This document shows, in pieces, positions 1 to 11,525 of a stretch of DNA of 64,000 nt. The stretch comes from Siphonodentalium dalli. Lineage: Eukaryota > Mollusca > Scaphopoda > Gadilida > Siphonodentaliidae. Within the stretch, counting starts at the first letter, position 1, and every line of letters begins with the position of its first letter. Made by a program: the position numbers and the translations under genes. The stretch is from assembly GCA_032622095.1 (NCBI GenBank), contig CP136065.1, positions 22,188,134-22,252,133 on the forward strand, given 5' to 3'. The notes under the pieces were generated by a model. It made no database searches. It was given only the letters and a program-made list of their open reading frames with translations, and had not been told where the DNA came from.

Positions 1-180
1 GGGGCAGACTCAATCGTGTTATAATATATACATGAGCCATTCTAATATGCAATCCTATGACGATTCAAGGTCCCTCATTTTGAATGAATATATGTATCTC
101 TTAAATAGATTGATATAAATATACTTGTAATGCTTTCTTCTATGTATCTGTGTTGCTAGATCATTATAGTAATGCCCTGA

Positions 181-870
181 TTTACATCCCCATATAAATA
201 TGACAGTTGAGAAGATATAATTGTTCAAGTGACTTCATTCGGTCAGCATTTGTCGAGATTGTGAAATTAGAATGCCAAACGCTCATTAGAACGACATGGA
301 GATGGCCTGGGAGATGACTATATATAACTTTGTTGGATATCGGCGAATTGAACAATCTTATAAATGCTAGTGAATCTCCTCTCGCCATCCATGACCCAAA
401 CGACCCCAAATGTGATTTAATTTATCATATCATTAGAGAAGAACGTGCATGAAATTGGTGGAATTAGTGCTAAATATATGTGTATCAACTTTGGTGCAAC
501 TCCCCTCATGCATGACTTGAACTGCGCCACTTTTGTCATATTTAAACCACGTCTATTAGACTCATAGTGTGGTCGTTGAACCCGGAAGAAATTGGATACA
601 AGCTAATTTTTGTGTTATTCGACGTGGAAAAACACCAGGAACAACATATCCAAAATCCGCAATAAGCCGCTAATGGGAAAATTCAGGATCCAAGATGGCG
701 TCCATAATGTCTGTTGTTATCGCAAAATACTGAATTTCTGCGGTAGGTGCTCCAATTAATGCCAAATTTGTTATAAATTGAAATATATACAAACAATGCT
801 TTGTCGTAAACCATATCTGTAGAATGTATTTCCCAAAATGGCCGCCAAAATGGACAAAATCGAATGAAAT
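181..870 (+). repeat. Dispersed repeat, two modules (also at 12420-13050 and 21540-22050)
   Basis: The 230-560 part shares phrases such as ATTAGACTC, AAACCAC and GGTGCTAA with degenerate 150-170-bp units at 21540-22050 and 12690-13050. The 570-720 part (GTGTGGTCGTTGAA onward, including CATATCCAAAATCCGC) is present in inverted orientation at 12500-12690. A further copy sits at 53469-54165 inside duplication copy B. There is no coding potential. Confidence 0.6.
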
Positions 871-1544
871 TTACATGTTGTGCAAAATTGAAGAGCTAGT
901 CCTATACGAATGAACAAACTCGAATTATGCGAGGAAGAATGATTGCAGAGTATAAGAGAAACTTTTGATTAGAGATGTACGAATTATCTCTAATGTATCT
1001 CACGAGAGAGCAAGCGAAACCAGGGTCTTATGAAACGGTTAAATCTTGACTTTTGTACGCCCAGAAACGGAAACATAATGCAGTTTTTTCTGTACTGCTT
1101 ATCTTGAATCGTGTGATATATGTGTAATTAAACAGCTAAATGGGATTTAGTAGAGATGTATTGGCTATGCGACCTTTTCCTAGAAGCAGAAAAATGTGTA
1201 CTCCGAGCAGTCTCACGAATGTGACCGATCATCATTTATTTTGATATCTACAGCATGAAACCTTTAAACATTAACTGATATAAAACGGTTTGAAAGATAT
1301 TCATATAGTGCTGGGTAAAATGCGTATATTCTATTGTCCGTGTCTCAAAATAGTAGTCATAGTTGCCTCAGATCAAGTGATAGAACACGAATATTTCGCT
1401 TTTATTACAAGAATGCATGGTGGTATACCATGAACTAAATTTATTAAACACGAAAGAGTAACATAGACTATCGTCAATAAATTCTAAACTTGACCAAAAT
1501 TGCCTACATACTCTGTGACAAAGACTGTGTTTGTACCTGAAAAT
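870..1544. other. No gene recognised (copy A)
   Basis: AT-rich sequence with no long open frame and no repeat I could match except its partner in copy B (about 54160-54840). Confidence 0.5.
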
Positions 1545-1765
1545 TAAATTTTATTCCAAAAATTAGCTACTCACCTGACATAATTCATACAGAATTAGAT
1601 TTATCTTAACCTCCGCAAACCGCCACTCAAAAATCGGAAACATGAAATGTTTCGTTTCGTTTGTTCCGTTTCCCAGTTAAAGTTTTTAGTTATTCCGAGC
1701 ATGCGCATTGCGCATACCTGTATACTCAGTTTGATTTCTTGGCGCTCACAATCAGACGTGCTGAA
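1545..1765 (-). repeat. Dispersed element end related to 11205-11525
   Basis: This stretch contains CTCACCTGACATAATTCATA followed by the block through CCGCAAACCGCCACTC, the CGTTTCGTTTG motif and GCATGCGCATTGCGCATAC. The same succession occurs in reverse at 11205-11525. It lacks the outer 59-bp terminal repeat of that element, so it may be a truncated or differently ended family member. The 630 bp to its right could be interior sequence of a longer relative. Confidence 0.6.
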
Positions 1766-1996
1766 AATTAGTGCTGCTCTTACAATGTCAGAATCTGAGG
1801 CGTCTGTTTTTCTCTGACAGAGTCTACTGTAAATCTCCAGTGGATAATCTGCGTAAGCATAAGACCAAACGATGGTTGCGCTACGATTTCTGGAGGAAAA
1901 GATTGCCTCGCAAGAACGGAAAATTGCAGAACTTCGCTAGGAAACCGGCGGAAAGTCAGACATTATTGTCGGTCTAGGTCAAAGTATTCAGACCAG

Positions 1997-2226
1997 GTGA
2001 TCTTGTAGATCGACCGATAAACACTCAAGTCAAGGGGATCTTCAGGATCGCCCGTAAGACACAATTCTAATGCGCAGGAGCCGAAGAGGCTGTCCGAAAA
2101 GCAAGACATAAACAGGTGATCGTGTAGATCGACCGATAAACACTCAAGTCAAGGGGATCTTCAAGATCGCCCGTGAGACAACACAAGTCTAATGCTCAGG
2201 AGCCGAAGAGGCTGTCCGAAAACCAA
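1997..2226 (+). repeat. Tandem duplication, 2 units of about 116 bp
   Basis: Each unit runs from a CAGGTGATC(T/G)TGTAGATCG start through GGATCTTCA(G/A)GATCGCCCGT to GAGGCTGTCCGAAAA. The dyads GATC..GATC are conspicuous. The copy B equivalent is 55293-55522. I do not recognise a product; the flanking short frames have no known domain. Confidence 0.75.
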
Positions 2227-2534
2227 GACTACCGATACGAACATGCAAAAGTCGCACAGTATTAATGAAAGTATATCACATTATCTATGTGATAACAGAG
2301 TAAGTATAGTTCAGACAACGTTGTGTTGTCGGTGTCAGGTCATGGACAAGTTTTTAGTCGGATTCCTTATGTCATTTTGCATTTTTGGTTTGTTAAAAGC
2401 GATCTGAAAACGGATTATGTATGCCTAGTAGGTGTGTTTTCAGGATTGACTTGTTTCCATTCTTGAATTTTGGCAGGTCGGCCTATATCGGGGTCAACAT
2501 CATTTCGAGCGTTTCGTATTTACAGAAAACAATA

Positions 2535-2870
2535 GATGGTGCCATCTGGCGTATGGTGATAGGTGCGATTTGAAACTTCTCCAAACTACTAAATATGACC
2601 ATTACATGTATTTTGGAAAATTTTGATGTGATCGGTTCATTATTGTTGGCTACAGTTGTGATCAAAATTTAACACTGAGCCCTATGGGGATTCTAGTACT
2701 TTGGATAAATGGCGCCATTTTGCGTATGATGATATGCACGTTCTGATATTCCTAAAAAATACTAAGTATGAAATACAGACGTAGTTTTAAAAAGAATGGA
2801 TGTGATCGGCTGATTCTTGCTGGCTACAGTTGCGATCAAAATTTAACACTTAACCCTATGGAGAATTTTG
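2535..2870 (+). repeat. Tandem duplication, 2 degenerate units of about 170 bp
   Basis: GCGCCAT/GCCATCT, GCGTATG, then GGCTACAGTTG(T/C)GATCAAAATT and AACCCTATGG-like ends recur at about 2537-2690 and 2707-2865. The copy B equivalent begins near 55830. Confidence 0.7.
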
Positions 2871-3284
2871 TGTTATGCTCAAACGTTGATTGTAATATCA
2901 CTTATTGGCAATCGTGCACATCTATATATGAAGTTTAACACTCGTGTTTTACCCACTGTAACTATCCGTGATTTAATAGTTGCAACATATGATATAGTTA
3001 TGCCTCAAGATACAGAAATTGGCAAAAGTAAGTGTCGAATGGTTTTGTAGTTTCGATAATATGCAGCCTGTTGAATCAGAATCAAATAAAAATATTCACA
3101 ACAAGACTGTTCACGATGTGATTACATATTATGCCATTGTTTTATTTGATACTTGTATGTCTTGTTGTCCACTGACTAGTTTTGAAAACACATCGTTGAT
3201 CATAACGGGATGTAGTGTCACAAATACACAGGTATAGATGGTAGTTGTTCGTTGTCATTATAACTCAATCGTTGTCATCGGAGT

Positions 3285-3572
3285 CTATCCCACATGCACT
3301 GAGATAATCTGTGTTTTCGCGGGATTTGTGCTACTGATAAACGGACATTTCGGTGCAGCTGAGATCTTTAGTATAGCGGCATATGCTTTGCTTTCACGCT
3401 TCCCACACCAGTTACATTTGACCAACTTCAGTGCAGCGACTGAAACCCAACATTCACCATCAATATTCTGACCACAGTTAATCTCCACGCTATAGCTGTG
3501 CAAATCAAGTAAATTCGAATTTCTACTAAAATAGAGCTTAATGAGTAAAATAGGTATCAACCATAGTTGCAT
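3285..3572 (-). other. Open frame of 95 codons, unknown (weak candidate small secreted peptide)
   Basis: An ATG-initiated frame of 95 codons begins MQLWLIPILLIKLYFS, which could serve as a signal peptide, and has five later cysteines (NCGQNIDGECW, KCNWCGK, APKCPF). The copy B frame (56582-56869) is also open over its full length and differs by one visible residue, Cys to Arg in KCNW(C/R)GK. At this divergence an open frame of this length can survive by chance, and I recognise no family. I list it because both copies are intact and the composition is peptide-like. Confidence 0.15.
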
Positions 3573-3629
3573 TTTCTTGCATTCCGAGTTGGTGCTTTAA
3601 GTAACCGTTAATAATGAGCTATGGGGATC

Positions 3630-4160
3630 GGTGGCAATGTCTCCTGATCTTATAATGATCAGTGGCCTATGCACAATATGGCTGCACATATATAGGCCTA
3701 TAGTTTTAGACATGCGTGTGCCCAACTTTGAACAAAACCAGCACAATGTGATTAGACACTGACCAAATTAAGGCAATACCAATGAATGATTAGTACACAA
3801 TTGTGGTATTTGATTAGCAACCGTTGCTAACCTTAAATAAGACATATGGTTCATTTTGACGACCAGGTATATCTCAAATTTCACATTTGGGTATTAACTG
3901 TATCGGAAACGCAAACGTTGAATTACGACCCTATAAGCTATAATAGCAATTTCCAGTGAATTCCTGGTATTCTCCTAGACTAAGTTTCTCGATCTTATAA
4001 TGATCAATGGCCCATGGGGCACAAACATGCACAGTTTCATATCTGTGTCACCATTTGAACACAACCAATACCATCTGTCTATAGACACTATCTAATTTAC
4101 GGGAAAATGCCATGGCCCATGGTATTGATCGGTTCAAATCCAAGTATATTATTGGGGGAG
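3630..4160 (+). repeat. Degenerate tandem repeat, about 2 units of 350 bp
   Basis: CTTATAATGATCA(G/A)TGGCC recurs at about 3650 and 3996. Each occurrence is followed by GCACA, a stretch with TTTGAACA-AACCA, and GACACT. The copy B equivalent is about 56925-57455. Confidence 0.6.
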
Positions 4161-4799
4161 AACGACACATTAAGCCTAAGTCGATGGTTTGTTCACAACA
4201 GATGGAGCCATGATACACTATGAAGGACGATGGAAGGTTCCCCTTAACTATGTTCTTCGACACATTATTGTCCCCGCACTGTGTCACTTGTATCTTACTG
4301 TGTTGTACTATATATAAAACCAAGCACACCATGCGCATATATATCTTCTTATAAATAAATTATCTCTTAGAAAGTGTCCAGAGATGTCGTGCCTATTTAT
4401 ACTGACAATTTATTTTTGTGGCAAAGTATTTGAGGGAGAGATTTGTTATGTTGACTACGGTGTTAATTTAGTAAGTAAAACATGTATCCCGGGGGAGGTA
4501 TCGAGTGGACGGAGAAAATGTTTTCTTTATCATCAGATGAACATAATTTAAACTCCCAATTTGGATAAACCCGACCAGGAATTATAGAACAACCATCTAT
4601 ATAAGCCCAGCAATATTTAGCAATACACATGGATGTGATATCATTGTTTAACATTTTTAAACAATACCACCCTATCCACATATATATGGCTAAACATATC
4701 ATTGGCATAGATGAGTTGTTGTAGTTGTTACATTTATGCTGGTCGGGTTTCTCCAAATTTAATACTAAAACAGAATGATCCATAAGCTACGGTGGCTGG

Positions 4800-5919
4800 T
4801 TTAGGACATGACAATTTGTTTTTTATTTAGTGGCCACGAAATACTAATAACTAATTTGGTGGCCACAAAATACTAATTCGTGGCCACGAAATGACAGATT
4901 GACCTTTGCATATAGCCAGATACCTTTACGGTATGGTTACACTAACTTGATGATGTTTTAGAAACAATGCGTACGATCGCAGAGAAGCTACTTATAAACA
5001 CCTTATGGCATGGGACCCGGGCTCTATGGGGATATGGACGTCCTATATATAAACTAGCCACGAGAGAACGGGGAAACACGGGTCAGGTGGCTCCAAGACA
5101 CACTGGATATTCATTAGTTGTTACCACAAGGGATCGAATGGGAATGCCATACATTCCTCTCGGCATATTGACCGATTTAAGTCAAATAAGGGGTTTTGTA
5201 GGGTGGGCCCAAAACAAGCTTATAAATATTCACCCCTTTCAACCATACCAAATCCAAAATGGTCGTTGCTCAGAAGGGGTCAAATGGGTTACACATTATT
5301 TCTCGGTCACTTGGCCGATATAGATCAAATAAAGGGTGTTGTACCGTGGCTAACAAAGCAAGCTAAATTTTCACACCTTCAGCCCACTCGAGCGAAAATG
5401 ATAACTGATCAGAGGGGTCCATATATGATAACATGCAATCCCCCCTTTTAGGTCGAATACAGTGTGTTGTAGGGTGACCCCTGAGACAAACTAAATGTTC
5501 ACCCGCTGTCACCACCCCCGACCCAAAATGGCCAACCCATATGGGTTCAAATATGACACCTTTACAATTTATCGACCCTTTAACCGTTTGATGTGGTATA
5601 ATTGGTGATGTAGGGTGGCCCCAAGATATACTGAATGTCGTGGGTGCCTCTGTAACCCACCCCAGGACGGCGGCAACTTTGGATCGGGTTGGTGAAAGGG
5701 GCGATTACTTAATTTGTTTTACGGGCCACCCTACAACACCCTTTATCTCAAATCGCCGTGGCTCATTCCAAGATGGTGGACAGCTACAACCAGATCATCT
5801 CTGTTCGCTACCATTACACAAATGGGCCAGACGATCGTATATCACAATTAGTTATTTCGTGGCCACGAATTATTTATTTCGTGACCACGAAATAAAAACA
5901 AATATTCCCATGTCCTAAA
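4800..5919. mobile_element. Non-autonomous TIR element with TTTCGTGGCCACGAAA subterminal palindromes
   Basis: The ends are inverted: TTTAGGACATG at 4800 and CATGTCCTAAA ending 5919. The similarity continues inward through TTTGTTTTTTATTT to repeated 16-bp dyads TTTCGTGGCCACGAAA (three near-copies on the left, two on the right). I see no target-site duplication and no transposase frame. The interior carries degenerate units around GTAGGGTGgCCCC, listed separately. The copy B equivalent is 58096-59235. Confidence 0.75.
5080..5790 (+). repeat. Degenerate internal repeats of about 130-150 bp inside the TIR element
   Basis: The core GT(A/T)(G)GGTGgCCCnAAnACAAGCT then TTCACCC..T and CCnAAAATGG occurs at about 5190, 5340 (degenerate), 5465 and 5610, with an inverted copy at about 5720-5785 (GGGCCACCCTACAACACC). 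The element therefore grew by internal duplication. Confidence 0.55.
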
Positions 5920-6479
5920 AGTTTTGACTGACACTTACATAAATATGACTCCCAGATTACTTAGCAAACAACTCCGTTTTATGCGGTACTTTGTCCTGGC
6001 AATACACATTAAATTTGTCAATTGATGAAAAAATACCATCAATCAATTTTACAATGACATCCTGAAACTTTAGTCTTGATAAACATTGCATTTGTATAAT
6101 AGCTGGACATTATCACTGAATCACGTGATTGTGATGTATATGATTGATGTGAACCACATTTTTATCAACTACTGTATCTGGTGGCCTGACTATATTGCAT
6201 GTTAATTTTGAAAAATCACATGTAGTTACGATAGATCACATGTAAGAGCCATGCATATATGATAGCCATTAAGTTCCATCACTGTGAATATTTGAGTAAA
6301 TTGTCAAACTCTCTATAGGGTCCAACGGTAGTTTTGTTCGCAACTGTAGTACTGTACCAGCGGAGACTTGTCTGACGACACCATTCTCAAAAATACATTT
6401 CAGAGTCATACTTGACATATGTGCACAATTTCAACTTACACAATTCATGAAAAGGATAATCTTGTTAGCTACTATTTGT

Positions 6480-7275
6480 ATATCCAGGAAACGCTCTTTA
6501 AATTTTTTAAACCGTCCAAACAATTTGTTTCCACTAAAATGTCAGACTGGAAACAAATAGACTCTGAAAGTAGACCGCAATATTTGATACTTTTGTTAGT
6601 TTCAACTCGCAGACTTCACCAGAAGGTCAGTTGTGAGGATTAATATGTGTATATTAAGCAAACGCTCTTTAAATTCTTAAAACAGTCCAAAACTCTTGTT
6701 TTCCAATAAATTTCAACTGGACACAGGTAAACTCTGAAAGTAGACATGCTATTGATAAATAAACCGTTCGCACGATATCTTCACCAAAAATCGATGTATC
6801 GAAGTTTTGTTTGTGGCATATGATCAAGATATCCTTGTAGATTGTTCATGTTCGTCTATATGTGATATAGCTGAATCTAAGAATACACAATACCTTAATA
6901 TTTGGGAAAGAAAATTGAAAATGCAGTCATAAATGCAATTCGTCTGATGAATTTTGATAAAATTCAACACTAATATATGTAATTAAGTAATTTTTGGCAA
7001 GATCTCCCCATGTTTTTCGATATCCAAGAACAAAGAAAGCCACTTACCGAACTTGCTATGCGTAATAGCATGTTTTTATTGCCAGGTGGACGGGGAAAAA
7101 TAGAGGGGTACACAAACAAAAGCCTCACACAAACCTGTTTCCACTAAAATATCAAGCTGGAAACAGGTAGATTCTGACAATAGACACATTGGTGCTATAG
7201 AAACTGTTCTCATGTCGCTTTTAACATTCCGAAAACGCGCGACCATTTTTTTCGACATAAGGAATCCGACTATTT
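6480..7275 (+). repeat. Three degenerate units of about 190 bp, the middle one truncated in copy A
   Basis: Units start near 6487, 6658 and 7100. Each carries AAACGCTCTTTAAATT or a remnant, TTTCCA(C/A)TAAAAT, CTGGA(A/C)ACAGGTA, and CTCTGA-A-TAGAC. The third continues into CGCGCGACCATTTTTTTCGAC. In copy B the middle unit keeps this tail (60089-60187); in copy A those 99 bp are missing at 6772/6773. Confidence 0.6.
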
Positions 7276-7299
7276 GATGACACAACTGTTATGCCAGAC

Positions 7300-10200
7300 A
7301 GAGTTTGACATGCACTCAGTATACCACAACCAAGGGCGTATAGTGGACCTTTGGGTAAAGATGTTTTACCTTTAACACTTATAGTGGACTGAACTTAAAT
7401 GAAACACGTACAGAAAGAAAATAAGTGCTCTAAGCTTCATGGCATAGTTACATGTACATTATAGTAAAGAACTCTTAATATAATTCCTGAACATTAATTT
7501 GAGGAGTTACTTTTTGCAGAGTCTTCAAATGAAATGATATCTTGAAAATATTAGTACATTCTTTTGATGAATTGGTACAATAGTGTTCGATAAGGACACA
7601 TAGAAAGTCATTGAAAGATACAGATTAGAGATCAGGTCGCTGCACAGACGGGAATGGCTGTGAATGTATATATACAACAAACATGTGCATACCTTGTGGA
7701 AGGCGTTCAAGCTAAGGTGGTTGACTTGAATTGACAACAATAAAACCAAAATTGGAGACAATTTTTTCGATGTCAACTAAAGTGTTGGATCAATTACCGG
7801 TAGGCCTTGAAGGGCCGTGTATCATTTGATTTGTCAACAAAAACAGAAAAGTTGTGAATGAACCTTATTCATCAATCAAAACTTCTAAGAGAGATTTGAT
7901 AGACAAATATTCTCAATGACCATCCAGAGAAGTTACAAGAACTGTTAACCTGGCCGAAACGTGCGGAATAGTTTAGTGATGATCACGACCAACCATCCAC
8001 ATCGAAATCAGATCGAATCAGCTGTGTGTTGAGCTTATTTAAAAAAATAATGTTTATGCAATATCTTACTGAAGCCTCATTCAAATATTTGGAGTCGGGG
8101 TTTTTATTATGCTCATTCCCGGAGGTTTTAAATACACATTCCGATGTGACGAAATGTGATAGAAGTTTGTAACCACGTGCAGCATGTAAACAGTTTACTA
8201 TGTCGCAACACTGGATACATAAAGCATTTTCACCGCTGTCACTGAATGTTGGTCAATTGTGCACCTGTCCAAAATTGTCTGGTCAAGGACGCCAAAACTG
8301 TTTTGTGAATTTGCTGCTGTTTTGCCGTTGAATTCTCAGATACTAATGTAAATAATATGATAAATAACGGTGGAGACGGGGTGTTTATTAATAAATGGTG
8401 TAATAATGAGTCCATTAAAATTATTTTAGAGGTGAAATCGTAAGACGAGTCCATTGTTGTTTATGCAGAATTTGTACTTTCGTTTTTCACACATATCCGG
8501 TTTAAATATATCAACACATTCCTTCCGGGATTTTGGGAATAAAAGTTAATAATAGTGAAGAGTAAGATAACTGTGTTCAATATTTTAATTCAATGAATAT
8601 TATCATTCTTTATGGAGAGTTCTGTGGCTGAATCTCCGCCGATATTTGCTGTGAATATCTCCAGGTCTTCCCGACACTTACGTGTACTTTCCGGTCGTGG
8701 CTCAAACTCTCCGAAAATGAGTCAAGATTTCACCCCAATTTCGAGTTACCGTTGTATAAGGCGTACCAATATTCTGAGCTATATATATTCAGGTAAGAAA
8801 AGATGCGACTTATACACCAACATTTACTGTAGTCATGGATCAATTTAGATTTGTGAAGATGCTGAATCAAGTCTGTCATAAAACACTGAAAATTGAAAAG
8901 TTTCGCGAAAATAATTACGAGAAACAATTCAGTGATTCTTGTCGTATCTTACGGTCTGATGGATGACTGGATTTGTCTAAATCCACCCGAAACAGGCCTA
9001 TTGCAAGACATGGGGATGTTCGTGGAAACGATGTTTCATTTGGACAAATGGTTAGTTTGTCTCACAGTATATCGTATAAGAGTACTCCATCGGGCAGTAA
9101 TGGATCCGTTGAAATGACGGGACACTGACCGCAGTTATCTACATATGTTAGGCATCATAGCATCATGCCTTGAGTTGATTCAGAATGCTTGTCTTGACAT
9201 GAGACTCATTCAGATGATATCTATCTCTTGAAAAGATGGCAACCAGTTCGCCATTCATACAAGCTTATGGTCCCGTGTACATAAGATCTGGCACCCCATC
9301 TGGACTGGTGGTAACACATACCAAACATGCAACGGGATTGATTCCTTCTTTTTGTTCAGATCGTAAATATGGTTTTTCGATCACAACCGATGCCAGTCTT
9401 CGGGAACGGGGGTCCTATTTTGGGGCAAGACAGTACAGGGTATCAATAGTCTGGAGATGAAAGCATTATTATATACATGCAGTATTGGATACATGCATTA
9501 ATACATGCAGTATTATATACATGTATTAACAATAAAATACTTCACACAAAGTGCTTAATATACAAACAAACAATACAAGGTCCAAATCCTTTTTTGTCAG
9601 TTAGCTCAGGAACCTTGGTTCTAAAATCAGCTCACATACATGTACTAGTAGCAGGGTCCAGAACTAGCTTGTAGATTTTTATTTTGTCTTTGGGCTCAAC
9701 CAACCATGGATCCGTTTTGCAAATTTTTCACAAGAAGAACATAAATTTGTGATAGATCATAGATGCTCTCTCTTTTTCACGAAGGAGTTTATATGTTCAT
9801 GCATTTTCACCAATTCCACGGTTTCCCCAATTTTTACAACTTGTGAGTCCTTTTCAGTGCGAGTTGATTTTAATAGATCTGCATTGACCAAGACAGTCTG
9901 GTTTTCCAATGATTTTTAATTTTCTAGTCAAATCATCTACTCTTTTTACCAGTTGTGGAACAGATTAAAACCCAATATCAGGGGAGGGTACACGTACCTA
10001 ATCCGGAACCATACCTGATGAACTGACGGCTTGGCATCATTCTATCAACAGATATGATCTTGGCAACTTGGAACACGAAAATACTATCAGTCTAAATATT
10101 TAATAGTAAATATAGTGTTCCGAGAGAGAAAAAAAAATTTCTCATGATGCATCTTTAGCAAATATAGTTAATTTGTTTTTTAGTCAGATATGTTTGCTTT

Positions 10201-10397
10201 GGGTTTTACAAATACTGTACGGTTGCAGGATACAGTTTTCATGCTCTCATCAATTCTGCCACTGGGTTGCGAAAATAGCAGTGGGACAACACCCACACAT
10301 TATTCGAATGTTGAATATGTTTAATGCAAGGTCTTCAAAACGAAGGCTGGTACCGGTACATGCTTGGGATCTTCCAAAGAAAGAAAGGAAAAAAAAT
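7300..10397. other. No gene recognised (copy A interior)
   Basis: Frames here are short and carry no domain I recognise. A small TACATGCAGTAT-type repeat lies at 9471-9530. Everything is repeated in copy B (60720-63827). Confidence 0.5.
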
Positions 10398-10415
10398 AAT
10401 AATAATAATAATTTT
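10398..10415 (+). repeat. AAT trinucleotide microsatellite
   Basis: A short run of AAT units followed by a T tract. The copy B counterpart (about 63824-63844) has more units and a different A/T lead-in. Confidence 0.85.
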
Positions 10416-10565
10416 TTGGAAATATTGAAGAATCCTCCATTTGTACCTTAGACTTGGCCAATTTGAAAACTGGTAGCTTACATTGAAGACAACATTTTCT
10501 TGTTTGCCATTACCACTTTCGAAGGTGAAGTCACTGTAGTGATTTACAAAGTCTACACATGGGTA

Positions 10566-11149
10566 GCAGTGATATGAGAGTTCAATGGCAGGGCATTACT
10601 TTTTATGAAATGACCTTTTCTAAGTAGCATCATTTCTCATCAAGGTCGTTTAACCTTACTTTGAGAGAGATGTCAGAGTGGATCCGGAAAAGTGCTCTCT
10701 GATGTTTTTGATGGAACGAATAATAACAATAATCGACCCCATACACCAGTCTCATCACAAACTATATCTTCCTGGTTAGTTAAGCTTATAAGAAGGTTTT
10801 TTGTTTCCTTTCCAAGTGACAACAACATTACGGCTCATTTCACACTTTGGATTGAATCTTCGTGAGCACTCTTCTTTGGAGCAGGAATGAGAGACTTTCT
10901 GGAAAGTGCTGATTGGGCACTTTATGCATCTATATTTATCAAGTTCTACTTGACAGATGTTGGCACTGAATTGCTAAGTGTTGGTTAGATTCCCCAGCAA
11001 GTTTGCTGTGAAGGAAAATTGTGTTTTGGTTATCACATGTAAATTATGTTCAGTATATGTTATGATGTAAATCATGAAAGAACATTTCATGGAAGAACCA
11101 TGGGACAACAGTATCAGACCAGAGCTACGCAGAGCAGCTATGAAATCAG
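10566..11149. other. No gene or repeat recognised
   Basis: First stretch whose copy B partner lies beyond the window. I see no open frame of note and no splice-bounded exon. Confidence 0.45.
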
Positions 11150-11200
11150 CATAATTATGTATGAATTATGTCAGGTGAGTAGCTAATTTTTAAAATAAAA
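11150..11200 (-). repeat. Terminal fragment of the CTCACCTGACATAATTCAT family
   Basis: TGAATTATGTCAGGTGAGTA followed by GCTAATTTTT is the reverse of the 1545-1600 sequence. It abuts the complete element at 11205. Confidence 0.6.
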
Positions 11201-11204
11201 TTAG

Positions 11205-11525
11205 CAGATTTGGACACAAGTCCAAATTTTATGAAAAAATTATACTCACCTGACATAATTCATTCCCGCCCTCCTCCCATCAGATACAGTTGTCCCATGG
11301 CTGATTGTGGCGCCATGGGATCAAACTGAGTATACATGTATGCGCAATGCGCATGCTCGGACTTTCTAAAAACTTTAACTGGGAAACGGAACAAACGAAA
11401 CGAAACGTTTCATGTTTCCGATTTTTGAGTGGCGGTTTGCGGAGGTTAAGATAAATCTAATTCTGTATGAATTATGTCAGGTGAGTATAATTTATTCATA
11501 AAATTTGGACTTGTGTCCAAATCTG
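11205..11525. mobile_element. MITE-like element with 59-bp terminal inverted repeats
   Basis: The left end, starting CAGATTTGGACACAAGTCCA (11205-11263), and the right end (11467-11525) are inverted copies with one mismatch by eye. Each tip can fold as a small hairpin (TTTGGAC-ACAA-GTCCAAA). The 200-bp interior is shared in reverse with 1600-1765. I see no clear target-site duplication and no frame. It is non-autonomous; the superfamily is undetermined. Confidence 0.85.

Larger units (their letters stand above)
1..10565 (+). repeat. Segmental duplication, copy A (partner 53289-64000)
   Basis: Base 1 aligns to 53289 and base 10565 aligns to 64000, colinear and in direct orientation. The first 680 bases show 12 substitutions and a 7-bp indel by eye; other stretches are cleaner. 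Copy A is about 147 bp shorter in total, mainly through a 99-bp gap at 6772/6773. Both ends of the alignment coincide with window edges, so neither true boundary is visible. I found no host exon inside it. Confidence 0.97.

Noticed and set aside
4463-4783. 106-codon minus-strand frame identical in both duplicates
   Set aside because: The translation has no domain, odd composition and no signal or splice context. Identity is explained by the recent duplication, so I kept only the local identity block as a finding.
4967-5451. 118- and 82-codon frames as genes
   Set aside because: They lie wholly inside the TIR element and read across its internal repeats; copy B breaks the longer one.
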